From Coniella vitis (lineage: Eukaryota; Ascomycota; Sordariomycetes; Diaporthales; Schizoparmaceae): 64,000 nt of DNA. Shown here piece by piece: positions 11,801-24,892 of the stretch. Under the pieces are notes generated by a model that did no database searches, was not told where the DNA came from, and worked only from the letters and a program-made list of their open reading frames with translations. The stretch is from the NCBI GenBank assembly GCA_011317545.1, contig WUJK01000003.1, positions 3,844,001 to 3,908,000 on the forward strand, written 5' to 3'. Positions within the stretch are counted from its first letter, which is position 1. Each line of letters opens with the position of its first letter. The position numbers were made by a program, and so were the translations under genes.

Positions 11801-14800
11801 ATTCTAGCCTTTCTGATACCGGGTCATTGGCGTTGCTATACGTCTGCTAGGATAAATAAGCAGCAGAGTTTAAGATAAGATACAAGAGGCCTACTGTCGC
11901 TTTTTGCAGGCAGGTGACAGGATATGCATGCAACATTACCAGACAAGTCTTCTTCCGGTCACGATTGCGATGCTGCCCTGCTCACCGTCCTGTACTTGGA
12001 CATCTGGAATGCCATTCGATCATCCTCTCCCACAACTACATTGGTTCGCAAGTATTGATGCTGCCAAGTATGCACGAATCCAACACTATAACATGATCAG
12101 AATTATGCAAGGCAGTATATATCCCTCAAGTGCCTTTCGCCAAGCTGGCTGCCCTTATGCAGTGGTTACAGTGCTGTGCAAACAGTGCTGTGCTACATGG
12201 TACCTTATGGCTTACAGCGTGCCTGTGCAGATCTCTTGCCAGCAAGCCACCTCGTGGACCCGACAGTCTGGTACCAATAGCAGGGCTTCTGCCAGTTCAA
12301 GATCCTGGCTCCGTAGCAATACTTCTCCCGTGGTTATACAGAAAGGCACTTTTCACAACTCTCAAAATCCAGGGTACGTGAAATACAAGAGGCGATGGTC
12401 AGCATATGCAACCTTGGGACAGGCCTGGTCCTTGAACAACACAGCACTGCATGCTCAGACTGCACTCTTATTTGTCTGTGCTGATCCAACTGCAGAAGCA
12501 CAACATAAAGGGTGGGTTGCACGACCCAGACCATCGGGACCGTAACAACGGGAGTATCGAGTAGCAGGGGTGACTCAAAAGGTCCTCTGCACCACTTTAT
12601 CGCGAATCCCGGGAGTGCAATGAGTTCTTGCTAAGCCAGGTTTCCATGATGGTGCTATACTATGTAGGCTGCGGTGTTGATGGTGGCGGTAACGCCAATA
12701 GGAATCCGCGGAATCATGTTTGCTGGTAGCTTTCGTCAAAGCTGGCTGTTTCCTCGGAAGCAGGAATCCGGTCACTCCGGGTTTAAGCCGCCTCTCGCGA
12801 CAATAACTCGACGGCTTGTTACAAGTAAACATCCCACTCTTCTTGCCACTTTCACAGCTGCCTTTCCCGGCCGTCAGATCGCAGAATGGCCGACGGGCAC
12901 GTACACGATTCAGCCCATGAGATGCTGGAGCACAAGGGGTACACAAGAGAATGAAGGGCGGCCCAGGGCTGTTTTCTTGCCATCGTCAAGGATTTGTTCT
13001 GAAGGGTCGATCGTGAGAGCCAGCTTCTATATTTCCTCCTACAGCAAGAATCAAACTTGCTCGAGCATCTCTTGCACACGGGCGACCTCCCTGCCTGTCG
13101 TATTTTACCCTCCTTTTACCCTTCGACATGCATGGCTACATATATAGGGCGCAGTATACAGCCATCCAGCTCAGCAAAAGGAGACACATGCTACCTTACC
13201 AGCGTCTGGATATACGTATACACGTACGAGGCTCGCAATACGATTAGAATTGGCCACTTGCTACCGTGGACTTGATGGCCCCGGGAGTGGCAAATCCAGC
13301 CGGGTTCCCCTCCTTCTGCCCGCTTCTTGACACTGGCTTTTTCATGCTAGGAAATGTGCGATGTCCAAATCTCAAGCAGTTAGGTTGGACGCAATTGTTG
13401 TTCCCACATGGGGCACTTTCATATGCCAAATTGCTCAAGCCCCGTTGGCATCCCTTCTGCTTCTGAGAGTGGTGCCCACTTTGTATTCTGTTGTATGCAT
13501 TTGTGAGTAAGTCTGTGTCGTGTTGTGCATGAGTAGCATTGCCTTCGAACCGGTGTGGAATGGGGTGTTCACTGCGCTGTTTTGGGTCGTCCAGCTTGGC
13601 TTCTGGATATCGTCCCTTGCTCTGACCTGATTGTTGGCTTGACTCAAGGCAGTAGACAGATCTGATGTGATTGGCTTGAATCACCTGGATCTGGTTTGCC
13701 TTGGTTTGATTCACGTCCGGTTTCTCACTTTGCCTGCCTCGGATTTGAGATTATTTTAACTTTGGGGATGGGTTGATAGAGAATGGAAGAGAGATTGCTC
13801 AACTATGGCTTGTATAGGGTTTCATCACAATCTGTCTGATCTGAAAAAGCTTTGGACTATAGCTCCCTAGCTATTCGCGAACTCTAGTTCTATTCCTGAC
13901 AAGAACGCACACTGCCTTACTTTTCTTTACCAACTACTGTCAAGTTTCTATATCTTATCAGAATGATTGGCTCAAGCTCTGGTCATAGGTTATTTTTTTT
14001 TAATAATTTTTTGGGGGGAAATATCTTTTTTTTCTTTTCAAGTCTTGGTTTCCACCTGGCTAGCTAGCTCTTTCAATGGAATGAATGTTGATTGGGGAGG
14101 CTGGGAGTCTGCTCTTGCCCACTCGCTCTTTTATCTCTCTCTCCCTTCTTTTCTTTTTCTTCTTGTTCTTCTTCTTCTCTATATGTCTTCTTAGACTCGG
14201 GCCACTAGACTGCACTTTTTGTTAAACTTCAATACCATGCTTTATAAAAAGCATTAAACAGGGCCAAGACGTACAACTCTCGGAACCTCCCTCCTCCCTC
14301 CTCCTCCTTCTTCTTCTTCTAATCAAGGAAGGGAAATCCACCACCAAAAGTCTTATATATTATACAGACCCCCCCCCCCCACATAAGCAGTAGAGCTTAC
14401 TACCAAAAAAAGAAAAAGAAATATGGTATTACACTTTCCCTCCTTTTTTACAGATCCCATTAATCACACCTGGGGAAAAAGAAGACCACCTGCATGCAAC
14501 GCCCAATTGAAAAAAAAAAAAAAAAAAAACCAGTTCAAATACACAAGAACCAACAACATCAAGTACCATATATACCAAAAGCAAAGGAATCAGCATACAA
14601 AGATATGCGACCCACTATTCTATCTATTCCTTTGCCTCTATCCCCATCACTCTCTTATTCTTATATCGGCAACCATTCCCCAAAAAGCTGGATCATAGTC
14701 AGGACAGGATAGGACAGGACAGGACAGTTCAGTCCACATCAATCAACCCCCAATTTTCAATCCCTTTTGAATCATACATGTATACAGGAATGCTTGAATA

Positions 14801-15044
14801 ACTCTGCTTGAAAAAAGAAAACAAGAGTGAAAAAAAAAACTAAAAAACTTCAAGTCTCCTACTGACCCCTCTAGTGCTCAGGCTATGATCAAAATCCAAC
14901 AGACTACCCGCACCCGCACCCACCCATCCTGACATGCTTCCTTTCCTCTCTCTTACAATCTCTTTTTGGTCTTCACCATCCCTCTCAATCGTCTTGCTTG
15001 CCAGACACACACTCTTTTTGAGACAACGTACACGCAAGCCTTCT
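8849..15044. other. Gene-free interval between aminomutase and VPS10
   Basis: There is no supportable gene in about 6.2 kb. Short open frames (9409-9780 +, 11904-12545 +, 13244-13714 -) lack family features or start at non-ATG codons. One short coding-like run lies at 11279-11416 (+). A nine-base motif variant sits at 12658. Simple sequence includes an ACG run near 9427-9446, T-rich stretches at 13990-14180, a C-tract near 14372-14381, an A-tract near 14510-14530 and a CAGGA run near 14700-14727. The last few hundred bases should contain the VPS10 3' UTR. Confidence 0.55.
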
Positions 15045-18000
15045 TTACACCTCCTCATCACTATCGTCCCCCAATAACTCCCCTTCATCATCATCAACAG
15101 CGGCATAGTCCCCCCTCCCCCTCGCAAAACTATCCCTCGTCGTAAACGGTCGAGTACTACCACCCAATCCACCCCCACCAAGTCTCGAGAACCCTCCCCC
15201 ACCACTACTTCCGTACCGTATCCGGTCAACAGCCGCAACTCCACTCCGCCACAGGCCACCCACAACAAGCGGTATCGCACCCACAACAGCAACAACAGCA
15301 CTCAGCGCAATGATGGGGTACCGCACCAGTGCCGAGTCGGAATCAAACGCGCCCGCGCCAAAGTTAAACGACGACCGTCCACCGCCCGTTTCGCCCAGAC
15401 GAATCTGCCCAAACTGCGCGCCATACCGCGTCCAGACCCACCAGCCCGCCACACCGGCAAGCGCAAAAGGTATGACAATGGCGAAGAAGAGGCCCACGCC
15501 GGAGAGGCCGTGGCGTTGTTGGAACTCGTCTTCTTTGCCAGGGCAGGGCTTGGGCGCGCTGAGCTTGTCGAGCTCGATGCCACCGACGCAGGTGGACAAG
15601 GGGATCTTGCGGTAGCCTGTGGGTTCGTAGTATTCCACTTGGTCGGGGTTCTCTTTGCAGTATTGGATGTGGTCGACGGGTTGGAGGCCCGGGACGAGGT
15701 TGCAAGCTTCGTGGCCAGTAAGCTCAAAGTTGTAGTCACTATATATATAAAAAAAAAAGGCATCAGTACGAGGAGAATCCAGCGCTCTCGCAGGAGCAAG
15801 ACAAAAGATCTGTCAGCACAAATACATACCATTCAAAGTCCCGACGACTACACGCGCAGTCCTTGGAGTTATAGACATGCTCGATTCTGTAGCCATTGTA
15901 ACACTGCCGATCCGTCTTCTTGCGCATATACTGCGTTACATGTCCAAACAGACAGTCGTCCTTCTGCAGCGGGTGGCTGGGCGACCAAATGCGGTAGTCC
16001 GACTCGACCGGGTCCTCCGTCTGCAAGCAAGGGCGGTCCGCCAGGCCCGCAAAGTCAATCGTCGAAGAGAGGGTATTGCCACTGTCTATCGTCCAGACGA
16101 TGAACTTGCGAGAGACGCCCGACTTTTGCGTCGTGAAGTCGACGACACCCATCTCCTTGTCGGCAAACTCGTAGTCGATCCAGGTCTCGCCCTCGTCGGT
16201 GGTGTACGAGACGCTCCGCGTGCTCGTGTCTAGCGGTACGAGCGCAATGATGGATCCTTGGTCGCCAAATTGCCACTGCCAGCGGCCCTTCTTGACCTCC
16301 TTCCACGTGATGCCCGCGTCGGTCGTCATATAAGTGTTGGCCTCGTTCTTGGGGGTCAGCGACGCGCCTATGTTGCCCCATGCAAATATGATGCCCACGG
16401 AGCCGGCAGACGAGTAGGTGCGACTGTAATCTGTGCGTTCCGTGTAACCGTGAATGTGCAGAGCGCAGTCCTTGGTGCCTGCGCCGCTGCATCCCGTCGA
16501 TTTGCCATCGATATCCTTGGCAGGCGGGGGCAGGTAGGCCCATTCGGCGCCGTCATTGTGTGAGATCTTCGTCTGCAACCTCTTGGGCTCCTTCGACTTG
16601 TCCTTGTTGGCAACGATGTTGGCCAGTATAATGCCCTCGATGCCGAGGATCTTTTCAAAGTCGACATACCAATTGGCGTTGCAGTTGACATCGGCTATGC
16701 TCAACACATACGACGTGCCATTCGAGTTACTCTTCATGATGTTACCATAGAGCCTCGTGTCCTCGGTGGCGTCCGTGCTCGTGGCCACAAAGAGGTTGAC
16801 CGCGTGCGTGGAGCTGTCGAGCACAGTGTATGCGTTTTGGTGGTTGACTTTGAAATTGTATGGGAAACGAGCCTCGGCATACGTCTTGCCGTCAAGACTG
16901 GTGACAGCTTGCAGCGTGTCCAGCGAGCTGTTGCGGGCCGCCACGACGATAAACTCGGACATGGTCGCAAATCCTTTGATATCGCTCTGCTTGACTTCGC
17001 CAGCATCGTCAAAGTTGGCCGATGGGCCGACGACAAGCTGCCAAGGGTTGTCGTTTTCGCTGGCATCTTCCCTCTTCCTGGCCATGCACACCACCTGGTC
17101 CTGGTCGCGGAACTTGTACTCGCTCGACCCGGTAAACTCGCAGTGAGAGACGTAGCGCTTGAGCGTGGCCCAGTTGTCGCCGCGGTCCGTGGAAATGGAC
17201 GCTTGCATGTAGCAATTGTCCTTGTCCACGCACTTCTCGCCAATCCAAATCATCCAGTCCTTTTTGTCCGGGTGGAAGGACAAGGGCGACACGTAGCTGC
17301 CAATTTTGGGCGGAGTAGGCGCATCGAAAGTGTCAAACGTCTTGCCGTGGTTGGTGCTGTACACCACTGTGCCGTCGCTCTTGATGAAGAAGACCATTTC
17401 CTTAAAGTAACTGTGCGGCAAAAACCTCACAAAGGCTTGATCCAAAGCCGAGGGCGTGTCCCAAGTCTTGCCGCCGTCGTGCGTAATCGCAAGCTTGCCG
17501 CCGACCTGCGCAATGACAGTCTCATCGTCCGAGGCGCTCGTCTCGCCACGCTCGAGATAGTACACCTGGGGTCTGTCCCCACCCTCAAAGACGTGCTGCG
17601 TGCTTTCGACCTTGCCGCTGGCTGGGTTCTTGGGCGGTGATTGCGACTCGGAGCACTTGCGTTCCACGGGGTCATCCTTTTGCTTGCCGCCTTTGCGCAC
17701 GCACGTGTTTCCGGGAATGAGGCGCCAGCCAGAAGAGCCCATGAACGTGTCATCTGGCCCCGCGTTTTTGCAAGCTCCTTCGGGGGTCTGAATGGCACCA
17801 GCGCGGACACACTCACCATTATTCTCACGGCGGAAATTGTAGTCGCACTCGAAATCGGCGTCGGTGCAGTCGCAGTTCTTGGTTACGACGTTAATCAGCT
17901 TGTGTTCCTTTTTCAAGAAGCAGTCTGCATCCTTCTTCCTGCGAGTAAAAGTCTGCGTGTGGCCCATCAGACAGGTCGGCTTGCCATCTTCGTCCACCCT

Positions 18001-19713
18001 GGCCGGCCACGGTTCCATGTCCCCGTCGCCACAGGTCCGCTCGTGCAGGCCGTCAAAGTCAATCGAGATGATTTGGGTCTTGGGAGCGGTATCATCGCCC
18101 GACAGACCCCAGAGGAGGAATTTGAGACCTGCAGAGTCGGGCGTCGTGGTGAGGACAAAGGGCCGGATTCTGAGATTGTCTGGAAGCGCCTGTGTCTTCC
18201 AAGTCTTGCCATGGTCCAACGAGTACTTGATCTCGCCAACATCGGCGTCGTCCGTCTCGTCCGAGTCGAGGATAGCAACAAGCACGTTACCCGAGTCACC
18301 AAACTCGTACTTGTGCGGACCCTTGGGTCCTTGCAGCCAGTGCATGCCCGCATCGTCTGAGATGTACAGGTTCGATTTACCGTAGTCCTCGAGGCGATCA
18401 CCAGCATTACCATTTGCCATGACCAGGCCGGGCGCGGGGCTTGAAAAGACGCTGCCAATGTTGTGCATCTGCGTGACAGAGTGTAGGTGGATCCTGTCGC
18501 CTCCATCGTGCGTCTGCACAAAGGTGAACGTCCGGCCGTCGTCGTGTGTAATCTCCGACACAATCTTCTTCTTGGCGTCATACTTGTTCTCGACCTCTTC
18601 CCAGTTTTCCACCTTGTTGACGAGGAAGATGCCTTGTATGCCATTGATCTTTTCAAAGTCGACGTGGCCCATCAAGTTGCGTTGTGTGTGCTCAATGTTG
18701 CGGGTAAAGTAGGTGCCGTTGGAGTTGCTCGTGAACAAGACGCCCATGGGGTTCGAGGGCCGTGTGGTTCTGACGTCAATCTGGATGCTATAGTTTGTGC
18801 TTTCGAGCACCGTGTAGGCTTCTTGGCTGACGGCGTGGTCGCCCGAAAACATAGCCCGGTGCCATTTGAGCGTGTCGTCCGTCACAAACAGCGCCATCTC
18901 GTCGGTATTGAGAGAAGCAGTAGCGACCAAAATGTATTTTTTCAGCGAGGCAATGTTGACAATGCCGCGCACCGGCCGGTCGGTGTCTAGGTTGGGCTCG
19001 AACTCTTGGATCTTGCCGTCGGCGCTCGTGGCGCTAAAGAAGTTGTCGGAGATGACGAGGCGCGTGTCCTGCTTGAGCAGCGACCACGAGTCCTGCAGGA
19101 TACACAGGATGCGCTGCTGGTCGAGGTCGCTGGCGCCCGTGCTGAACAAGTCGGTGCCCTTGGCCCACCAGCAGCCCTGGGTGTTACCGCGGAGGAACTT
19201 TGCGTCGGAGCGGAAGCCGTCGGTCGTGTACATGGCAACCTCGGCGCACGAAAAGTCCTCGCAGTCCATGCCATTGAAGATGATGCGGTCGGGGTCGGTG
19301 GCGTGGAAGTCGAAGGCGGCTTCGCGGAAGAGGGAGAACTCGGCATCGGTAAAGAAGCTCGTCCAGGACTCGCCCTGGTTCTCGGTGCGCCAGTGCGATG
19401 TGGACTGGGTCAAGATGTAGGCGCGCTTGTTGTCAAAGGGGTGCAGGACGAGATTGAAGGCCTGGCCCTGGGGGATGTCGTTGGGGATGCCCCACGTGAC
19501 GCCGCCATCAGTCGAGCGCCAGACATTCTGGGTGTAGATGTCCTGGAAGAGGATGATGTCGGTGCCCTGGAAGTAGTTCAGGTTCTCAGGGAAGTGGTCA
19601 AACTGCTTGACGCGAAAGCTCGGTTCGTCCTTGGCCAGCACCAGCTGCAGCGGAGACGTCCAGAGCGACGCCAGCAGCAGAGCCGCCGCCTGGGAAGCTC
19701 TGCTGGCCTTCAT
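15045..19713 (-). CDS. VPS10: Vacuolar protein sorting receptor VPS10 (sortilin family)
   Basis: Two exons, 19713-15830 and 15738-15045, separated by a 91-bp intron (GTATGT...TATAG). The intron splits a cysteine codon and restores the conserved DFECDYNF run. The product is 1525 residues, the usual length for fungal Vps10. VPS10 cycles between late Golgi and endosome and delivers vacuolar hydrolases. The protein has a signal peptide (about 1-28) and two luminal Vps10 propeller domains marked by Asp-box repeats such as STDGGVTW, SLDHGKTW, THDGGKTW, STDRGDNW and TTDAGITW. Each propeller is followed by a cysteine-rich 10CC module (CLMGH and CLFGH starts). A membrane helix lies at about 1377-1397, a second hydrophobic stretch at about 1434-1458, and an acidic tail ends in DDSDEEV. 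The many open frames on the plus strand here are shadows. Confidence 0.97.
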
Positions 19714-22171
19714 CGTGTCGGCCCGTGTGTAGTAGGAGGAATCATGAAGTAGCAGAAGCGATAGCCACGGGTCAGGTCAACGAATGCTGCGAGCAGGAGA
19801 GGACAAGGTCGACGAGCCCCAGTCGAGCAGCGCAAGGGTCAGCGGCGCCGGGGACCAGCAACGGTGGGGGAGAGGTCCGAGGATCGAAGGGTACCTGGTA
19901 GGTAGATAGCGTGAGAGATGTTGGACGGGCCTGGTGCGCGTGGGAATGTGGGAAGTGTGGTTGTTGGATTGGGCCGAGAACGAAGCAGAAGGCAGGCGGA
20001 GGCAACAAAACCAGTGCAAGTCGTAGTAACACTGCGAGGCAATTGCGTGGCGTCTCAGGCGCGCCGCAGTAGTTCGTTCTGAGGCAACCACAGGCACAAC
20101 GCTGCCAAGAACAGCCGCTTACTGCAGCAAAAAGCTCCGCCCCAGCAGGCAGTCTGGCAGTCTGGCAGTCTGGCACGTTCGCAGCCCCCTGTAACAGCAA
20201 GTGCATATCAATTGCCACCACTACTACATAGTATGTCTGAGCAAAAACTGACCACGCAATCAAGGCAGGTTGGTCATCCTAGCTTACATAATTGACCAAT
20301 ATTTCTACCAAGCAAAGTCCAACGACACATCGCTGACGGTGTGAATGCTTGATTTTTGCAACCCAGCAAGCCAGCAAGCCAGCAAAAGCCAATCCCACCA
20401 ACAAGTACTTGCGTTGACTCCCAGCGCTTGAAACGTTCTTGCGTCACTGTCACTGCCCCTCCATCCGCTCGTCGCAGCGGCCTCCGAAAAGCGGGTCCTC
20501 CGGGATGCGGCTGTCACACTGGGGGGAGTCTCTGACCTTTGTACGAGGCGCTGTCACTTTGTGCATCTCGAGCCAATCCGCCGTGACAGAAGATTGCCAC
20601 ATGTATATCTGAATCTTATGAAGAGGCTGGACTTCAAAAATGATCATACACACATCTCTTTTCAAGAAGCAGCGCAGCTCTGACTGCAGCTACCATAGTA
20701 TACCACAGCTCCGAAGAAACATGGATATAGCTGGTAAATGATCTCCCCACTACTTAGTATGTACTTACAGCAGATGGCGTACCATACCAAACGCCAGTGC
20801 CAGGAACGCAAGTAAAATGCCAGTCAACCACAGCCCACCCCCTCCCTTCCTTTGTAAAATGGACAAGAAGAAGCAGAAAGATATAAAATCAATGTAAGCC
20901 CCCTCACTTGTTCATCTCATACCTCAGAGTCATAAACAACATATAGTCCTGCCGCTCATCAATCAACACCGCACCGAAGCAATTCAGTTGTACTCAAGAG
21001 CCATCGCATGGTCCATCACGACCTTCACGATATATCGTAAAAACTGCATCGGGTAAGTATTATGCACGACTTGGCGACATTGCGAACAAATACAACCAGG
21101 TGGGAGAAAGCAAAAGGCCATGATCGAGACAACACGACACTCCACTACCTCTAGTCACTTGAAGATTCTGTTTCACGTTTTGGGGAGGTCTCTTGGTTGT
21201 TATTTATGGTTCTTTTCTTTTCCAATCCGACAGATGAGATATATAAAGAAAATAGGTTAAGTTGTATATGGTACACGGTGTGATGGGTTTTGAGTAAGTG
21301 CTTTTTTTTTCTTCTTTTTGCTTTTCCTTTTCGAAGGGACCGGCATTTTCCTTGGGGAAGGCACCATCTCACACTTTCTCAGTGACGAGAAGACATCAGT
21401 ATGACATGACCCATTTCCTTGACGCCGCTCGGTTTGCATTCTTTACTCGGCCTGTCGCTTGATTCTCGTGATGAGCCCCTCTTTAGCTAATCTTGGCTTG
21501 CCAGAGATCTGCCTCGGGGAGGGGGGGGGTGGTTGGGTTGGGTTGGCCCGGCTATTCCTTCTCTGCCTTTCATCCATCGCAGCATACTCCTTCTTCTTCT
21601 TTCTCACATGCTCTGGGCGCTCCGCGACCGGCTCAGTGCAAAGCAGATGTAATCTCGTGAGCCATAGTGTTCACCATATACACAAAATGAATACATGTCG
21701 AATGAAGAAAATGTCAACATGTCCAAGAGTTTTTGGTCCAGCCGGCGCCAGCCCTCTTTTTCTCTTTATCCACCCTCTTTTCTCGTCATATCCAACCTCC
21801 ACCGGCATTTGACGGGACAGTTGCTTTGGCGAAGCCAAGCATTGGCCAAGAGTCGAGAGGTAAGCCGTGGAAGCAAAGCGGACGCGGTTCCCCTTCTTCA
21901 GAGAAAAATAAAATAAAACAACTAGCGATTATGTGCATATAATAGGTTGGGTTTAATAGAAGCCAGATCCTGACGCCCCGGGTATCAATCACACTTGGAC
22001 CCCCAGTTTAGGAGATGTGGCTCGAGGGTTTGGGACGCACAGGTAAATAGCCAAAACATCTTGAGAGGTATCAAAGGGTAATAGGAAAGAGAAATATAAA
22101 GATTGACGCTAGACAGGAAAACAATGCAGCACGACCTTCTCGTCATCGATCAAATTACACATGCACTCGAC
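19714..22171. other. Intergenic: VPS10 5' side and SUN 3' side
   Basis: No supportable gene. An open frame at 19772-20263 (-) lies directly upstream of VPS10 but looks like translated leader: Pro/Leu/Ser-rich, without family features. The interval contains a TCTGGCAG tandem run near 20152-20172, a GCCAGCAA run near 20363-20393 and a motif variant TACATAGTAT at 20225. The part just left of 22172 should be the SUN gene 3' UTR. Confidence 0.5.
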
Positions 22172-23693
22172 TTAGTCGGACAGCGTCACAGTCACGGTGC
22201 CGCCGGAAGTGGAGACCTATTGAAGCGCAAAAAAAGAAAACGGTTAGCAATTCTGGTGCCCGACAAAGGATGACCCCAAAAGAAAGACGAGATCATTTCA
22301 GGGATTAACTTACTGTACAACCGTTTCCATCTCCGGTGAACTCGTTGCTGCTGTAGGTGTACTTGCAAGGAGTGCCGTCCACGTCGTTACCGCTAATGAC
22401 AATGTTGTAGTCAAGGGCAGCGTCACTGGTGGGCGTGTTGTGGAAAATGGACAGGAAGGTGGTGCCGCTGGTGTCAACGCTGGTTCCCAAGTTCACACCG
22501 GCCCAGTTACCGGCCTTCTCGGCATAAGGAGAAGGGCTGGTCCAGACGCAGGCTTGGCTGGCAGTCAGGCCTTGCAGGTTAAGGTAGTACTGGGCAGAGG
22601 TGGTGGAGCCCTCCCACTCAAACGACTCGGACTGGTAGGGGTTAAACAGCGACACGGTCGCGCCGGCAGCAACCTCGGTGGGCAGGTACATGCCCTCGTT
22701 ACCAGGGTACCAGGTCTTGCAAATGTAGATGGACTTGCTTAGCTCGCTGACAATGTTGACGTTGCCGGCACCAGCCTGGCACAGCTTGGTGTTGGTAGCG
22801 TGCGTCTTGTACAGCTTGCTGTCCGAGCCACACCACAGACCGCCAATCGACTGGCCAGAGCTGCCCTGAGCAGTGGGCCACTGCGCTTGGTCGTATCCAG
22901 TAGGGCAAGCGTAGCCAACAAAGTAGCCAGGCTTGGGGTCGCCCGAGGTTGGCTCAGAGATGGTGGCAGTGATGTCTTCGGTCTGGAGCAGCGTGTAGCC
23001 ATCGGTGCCGACATCCATGTAGCCAACCCAAGGGGAAACGCTCGTCTGGTCGACCGAGACAGCGCCATATGCGCTGGGGAAGGTTGAGCAATCAATTGTT
23101 CCGTCGGGGAACTCAGCATCGACACCAGTGGCGCTCGAGGACGACGAAGAGGCAGTCGAGCTAGCAGCGGCCGAGGACTTGACGGTGGACGAAGTAGCAG
23201 CAGCCTTGGAGGTGGTCGTGGCGGCAACCGAGGACGAGGACGACGATGACGACGACGACGACGAGGATGCCGATGAGACGGAGCCCAGCTTCACCTCGAC
23301 GAACTCGGCACCGCTCGAGGCGGAGGAAGTCGTGGTCGAGGACGAAGCGACAGAGGTGGTCGAGGGAGCGGCGGTCGACGACGGAGCAGCGGCGGGCGTC
23401 GTGGACGACGGGTTCGTCTCTCCAATGACCGAGTACTCGCCGTCAGCGAGACCAGCAGCAGCATCGGCGTTGGAGATGGTGTTTCCGTTGACGTCGACGT
23501 AGATGGTCTCCTCGACGAACTGGTAGTCGACGGCGGGGGAGCGCTCGTTGAGGGATGGGGTGCCGCGCTCGAGCAACTCGGCGCCGTGCTCGTGGGCGCG
23601 GGCGTGCTGGTGGCGGTGCTGGTGGTGGTGGGGCTGGGCAGCGGCCCCGGCAGCCAGAGTGGCCGCAACAGCGAGCTTGAGAACGGTCTTCAT
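22172..23693 (-). CDS. Secreted SUN-family cell-wall protein (GH132)
   Basis: Two exons, 23693-22314 and 22216-22172. The 97-bp intron (GTAAGT...AATAG) adds the last 15 codons after GNGCT, giving 474 residues ending VTLSD. The family (yeast Sim1, Uth1, Nca3, Sun4) comprises secreted or wall-bound proteins, classed as GH132, acting in septation and wall remodelling. Visible are a signal peptide (1 to about 20), a His-rich stretch, a Ser/Thr linker (about 95-190) with a run of roughly 14 serines, and the cysteine-containing SUN domain from about residue 192 to the end. The ATG at 23693 was chosen because it starts the signal peptide. The frame stays open further upstream, but that extension crosses what looks like a 5' UTR intron acceptor at 23731. 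Confidence 0.94.
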
Positions 23694-23730
23694 CTTGTCA
23701 AATCTCGTGGTATTACCGACACTCGAAGAA

Positions 23731-24018
23731 CTGTCAGAAAGAGAAGGCGTCAGCAACATGCACTTGTCCCGCATATGGAGGAAGCCCCCAGGCTCCTTCC
23801 TCTCTTTGCGCCCACAACTAGCCCGACATGACGACAACCCAATTGCTCGCTCCACCACAACAATCCAGCCGATACCGGTTTATTCTGCTGAACCCCACAC
23901 GCTTTCCAAGCCCAATGCAGAGGCGCGAACCCCAAAAAGTCCACGGCCAAAAGGAGGCGGTATAGGGTACGTCAAGGCGGGTGGATGATGATATCTGGGG
24001 GCACCACGGCTGACTCAC
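23731..24018 (-). other. Probable 5' UTR intron of the SUN gene
   Basis: Read on the minus strand, a GTGAGTCAG donor begins at 24018. A pyrimidine-rich tract with a TGCTGAC branch-like element ends in TTTCTGACAG at 23731, 38 bases before the start codon. The resulting 288-bp intron is longer than the coding introns in the window, as is common for leader introns. This is inference from splice signals only. Confidence 0.5.
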
Positions 24019-24882
24019 TGTTAGGGAAAGGAAACGGAACTGGATGGTTTTGTTGTTTTCGGGCCGGAACAGGGGAACTGTGGGAAAAGGAGGAATGAAC
24101 GAACGAGCAAACAACTTGATTGTAAACAACCGAGAAGTTCACGGCAAGTCCCAAAAGAGTGTGGTAGAGAGCAGAAAGTCTCTGTTGGATGGAGCGACGC
24201 TGGACCAAACAAGACAGAAGGGTCGTAGGACGGGCGGCGGTGGGAGAGGGAAAAGGGACGGTGAGGGCCGGTTATTATTACATATGGGAACGCAGCGCGC
24301 GCCTAGAAAAGAGAAGGAGGGGACCGGCGCCAACAGCGCGCGCGAGCAAGTGGGCTGAAGGAGCAGGCTGGAAATGAACGATGGAGATGGAGATTGTTCA
24401 GTGCTCGGGGATCAGGGGGGGGCTTGTGGCTGTCAACGGGCGGACAAGGGTCCCACCCCTGCTGTTTGGCGAGATTGCACCGACAGGGGGGCCAGGGTGG
24501 TCCCAGGCTCAGTGGCCAAGAGATGGCGCCTGTTTGGTGCTACCAGCACTATGCTGTACGGATACTCTGGTGCTCTCCGTGCCAAGTACCCAGGTAGTGC
24601 GTGGGAAAGAGTCCTTGGGGGATATCGAGAGCCTGCTGCTCTGTACCTGGAGTGAGCAGTGCCATCAAGCCTCGTTGGTGATCGGCCACCTTGGAAGTTT
24701 ATCGCATCATATATAGAAGAACCGACTGCGGCCCCTTTTGGTGGGCTTGTGGAATGGGAGCTGCTGAGTCACCATCTCAAAATAGGCTCTTGTCTTTTTT
24801 TTTTTCCTTTCCTAAGAGAGTTAGAGAAGAAAAGACACCTACATGCACAGCTGGCAAGTGCTGCCTGTGTTGGCACCCAAAT

Positions 24883-24892
24883 GTACTATGTA
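24883..24892 (-). repeat. Motif copy GTACTATGTA
   Basis: Exact reverse-strand copy of TACATAGTAC, isolated in the long interval right of the SUN gene. Confidence 0.7.

Noticed and set aside
11904..12545. 213-codon open frame on the plus strand
   Set aside because: Cys/Ser/Trp-rich random-looking translation with no domain; several competing frames.
13244..13714. 156-codon Gln/Asn-rich open frame on the minus strand
   Set aside because: Begins at GTG rather than ATG and has no recognisable domain.
15877..19752. Long plus-strand open frames opposite VPS10 (for example 16804-17640, 17641-18360, 19006-19752)
   Set aside because: They are shadows of the VPS10 coding strand, whose family match, Asp boxes and splice site are clear.
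19772..20263. 163-codon open frame upstream of VPS10
   Set aside because: Lies in the expected leader/promoter region, has no domain, and overlaps other frames.
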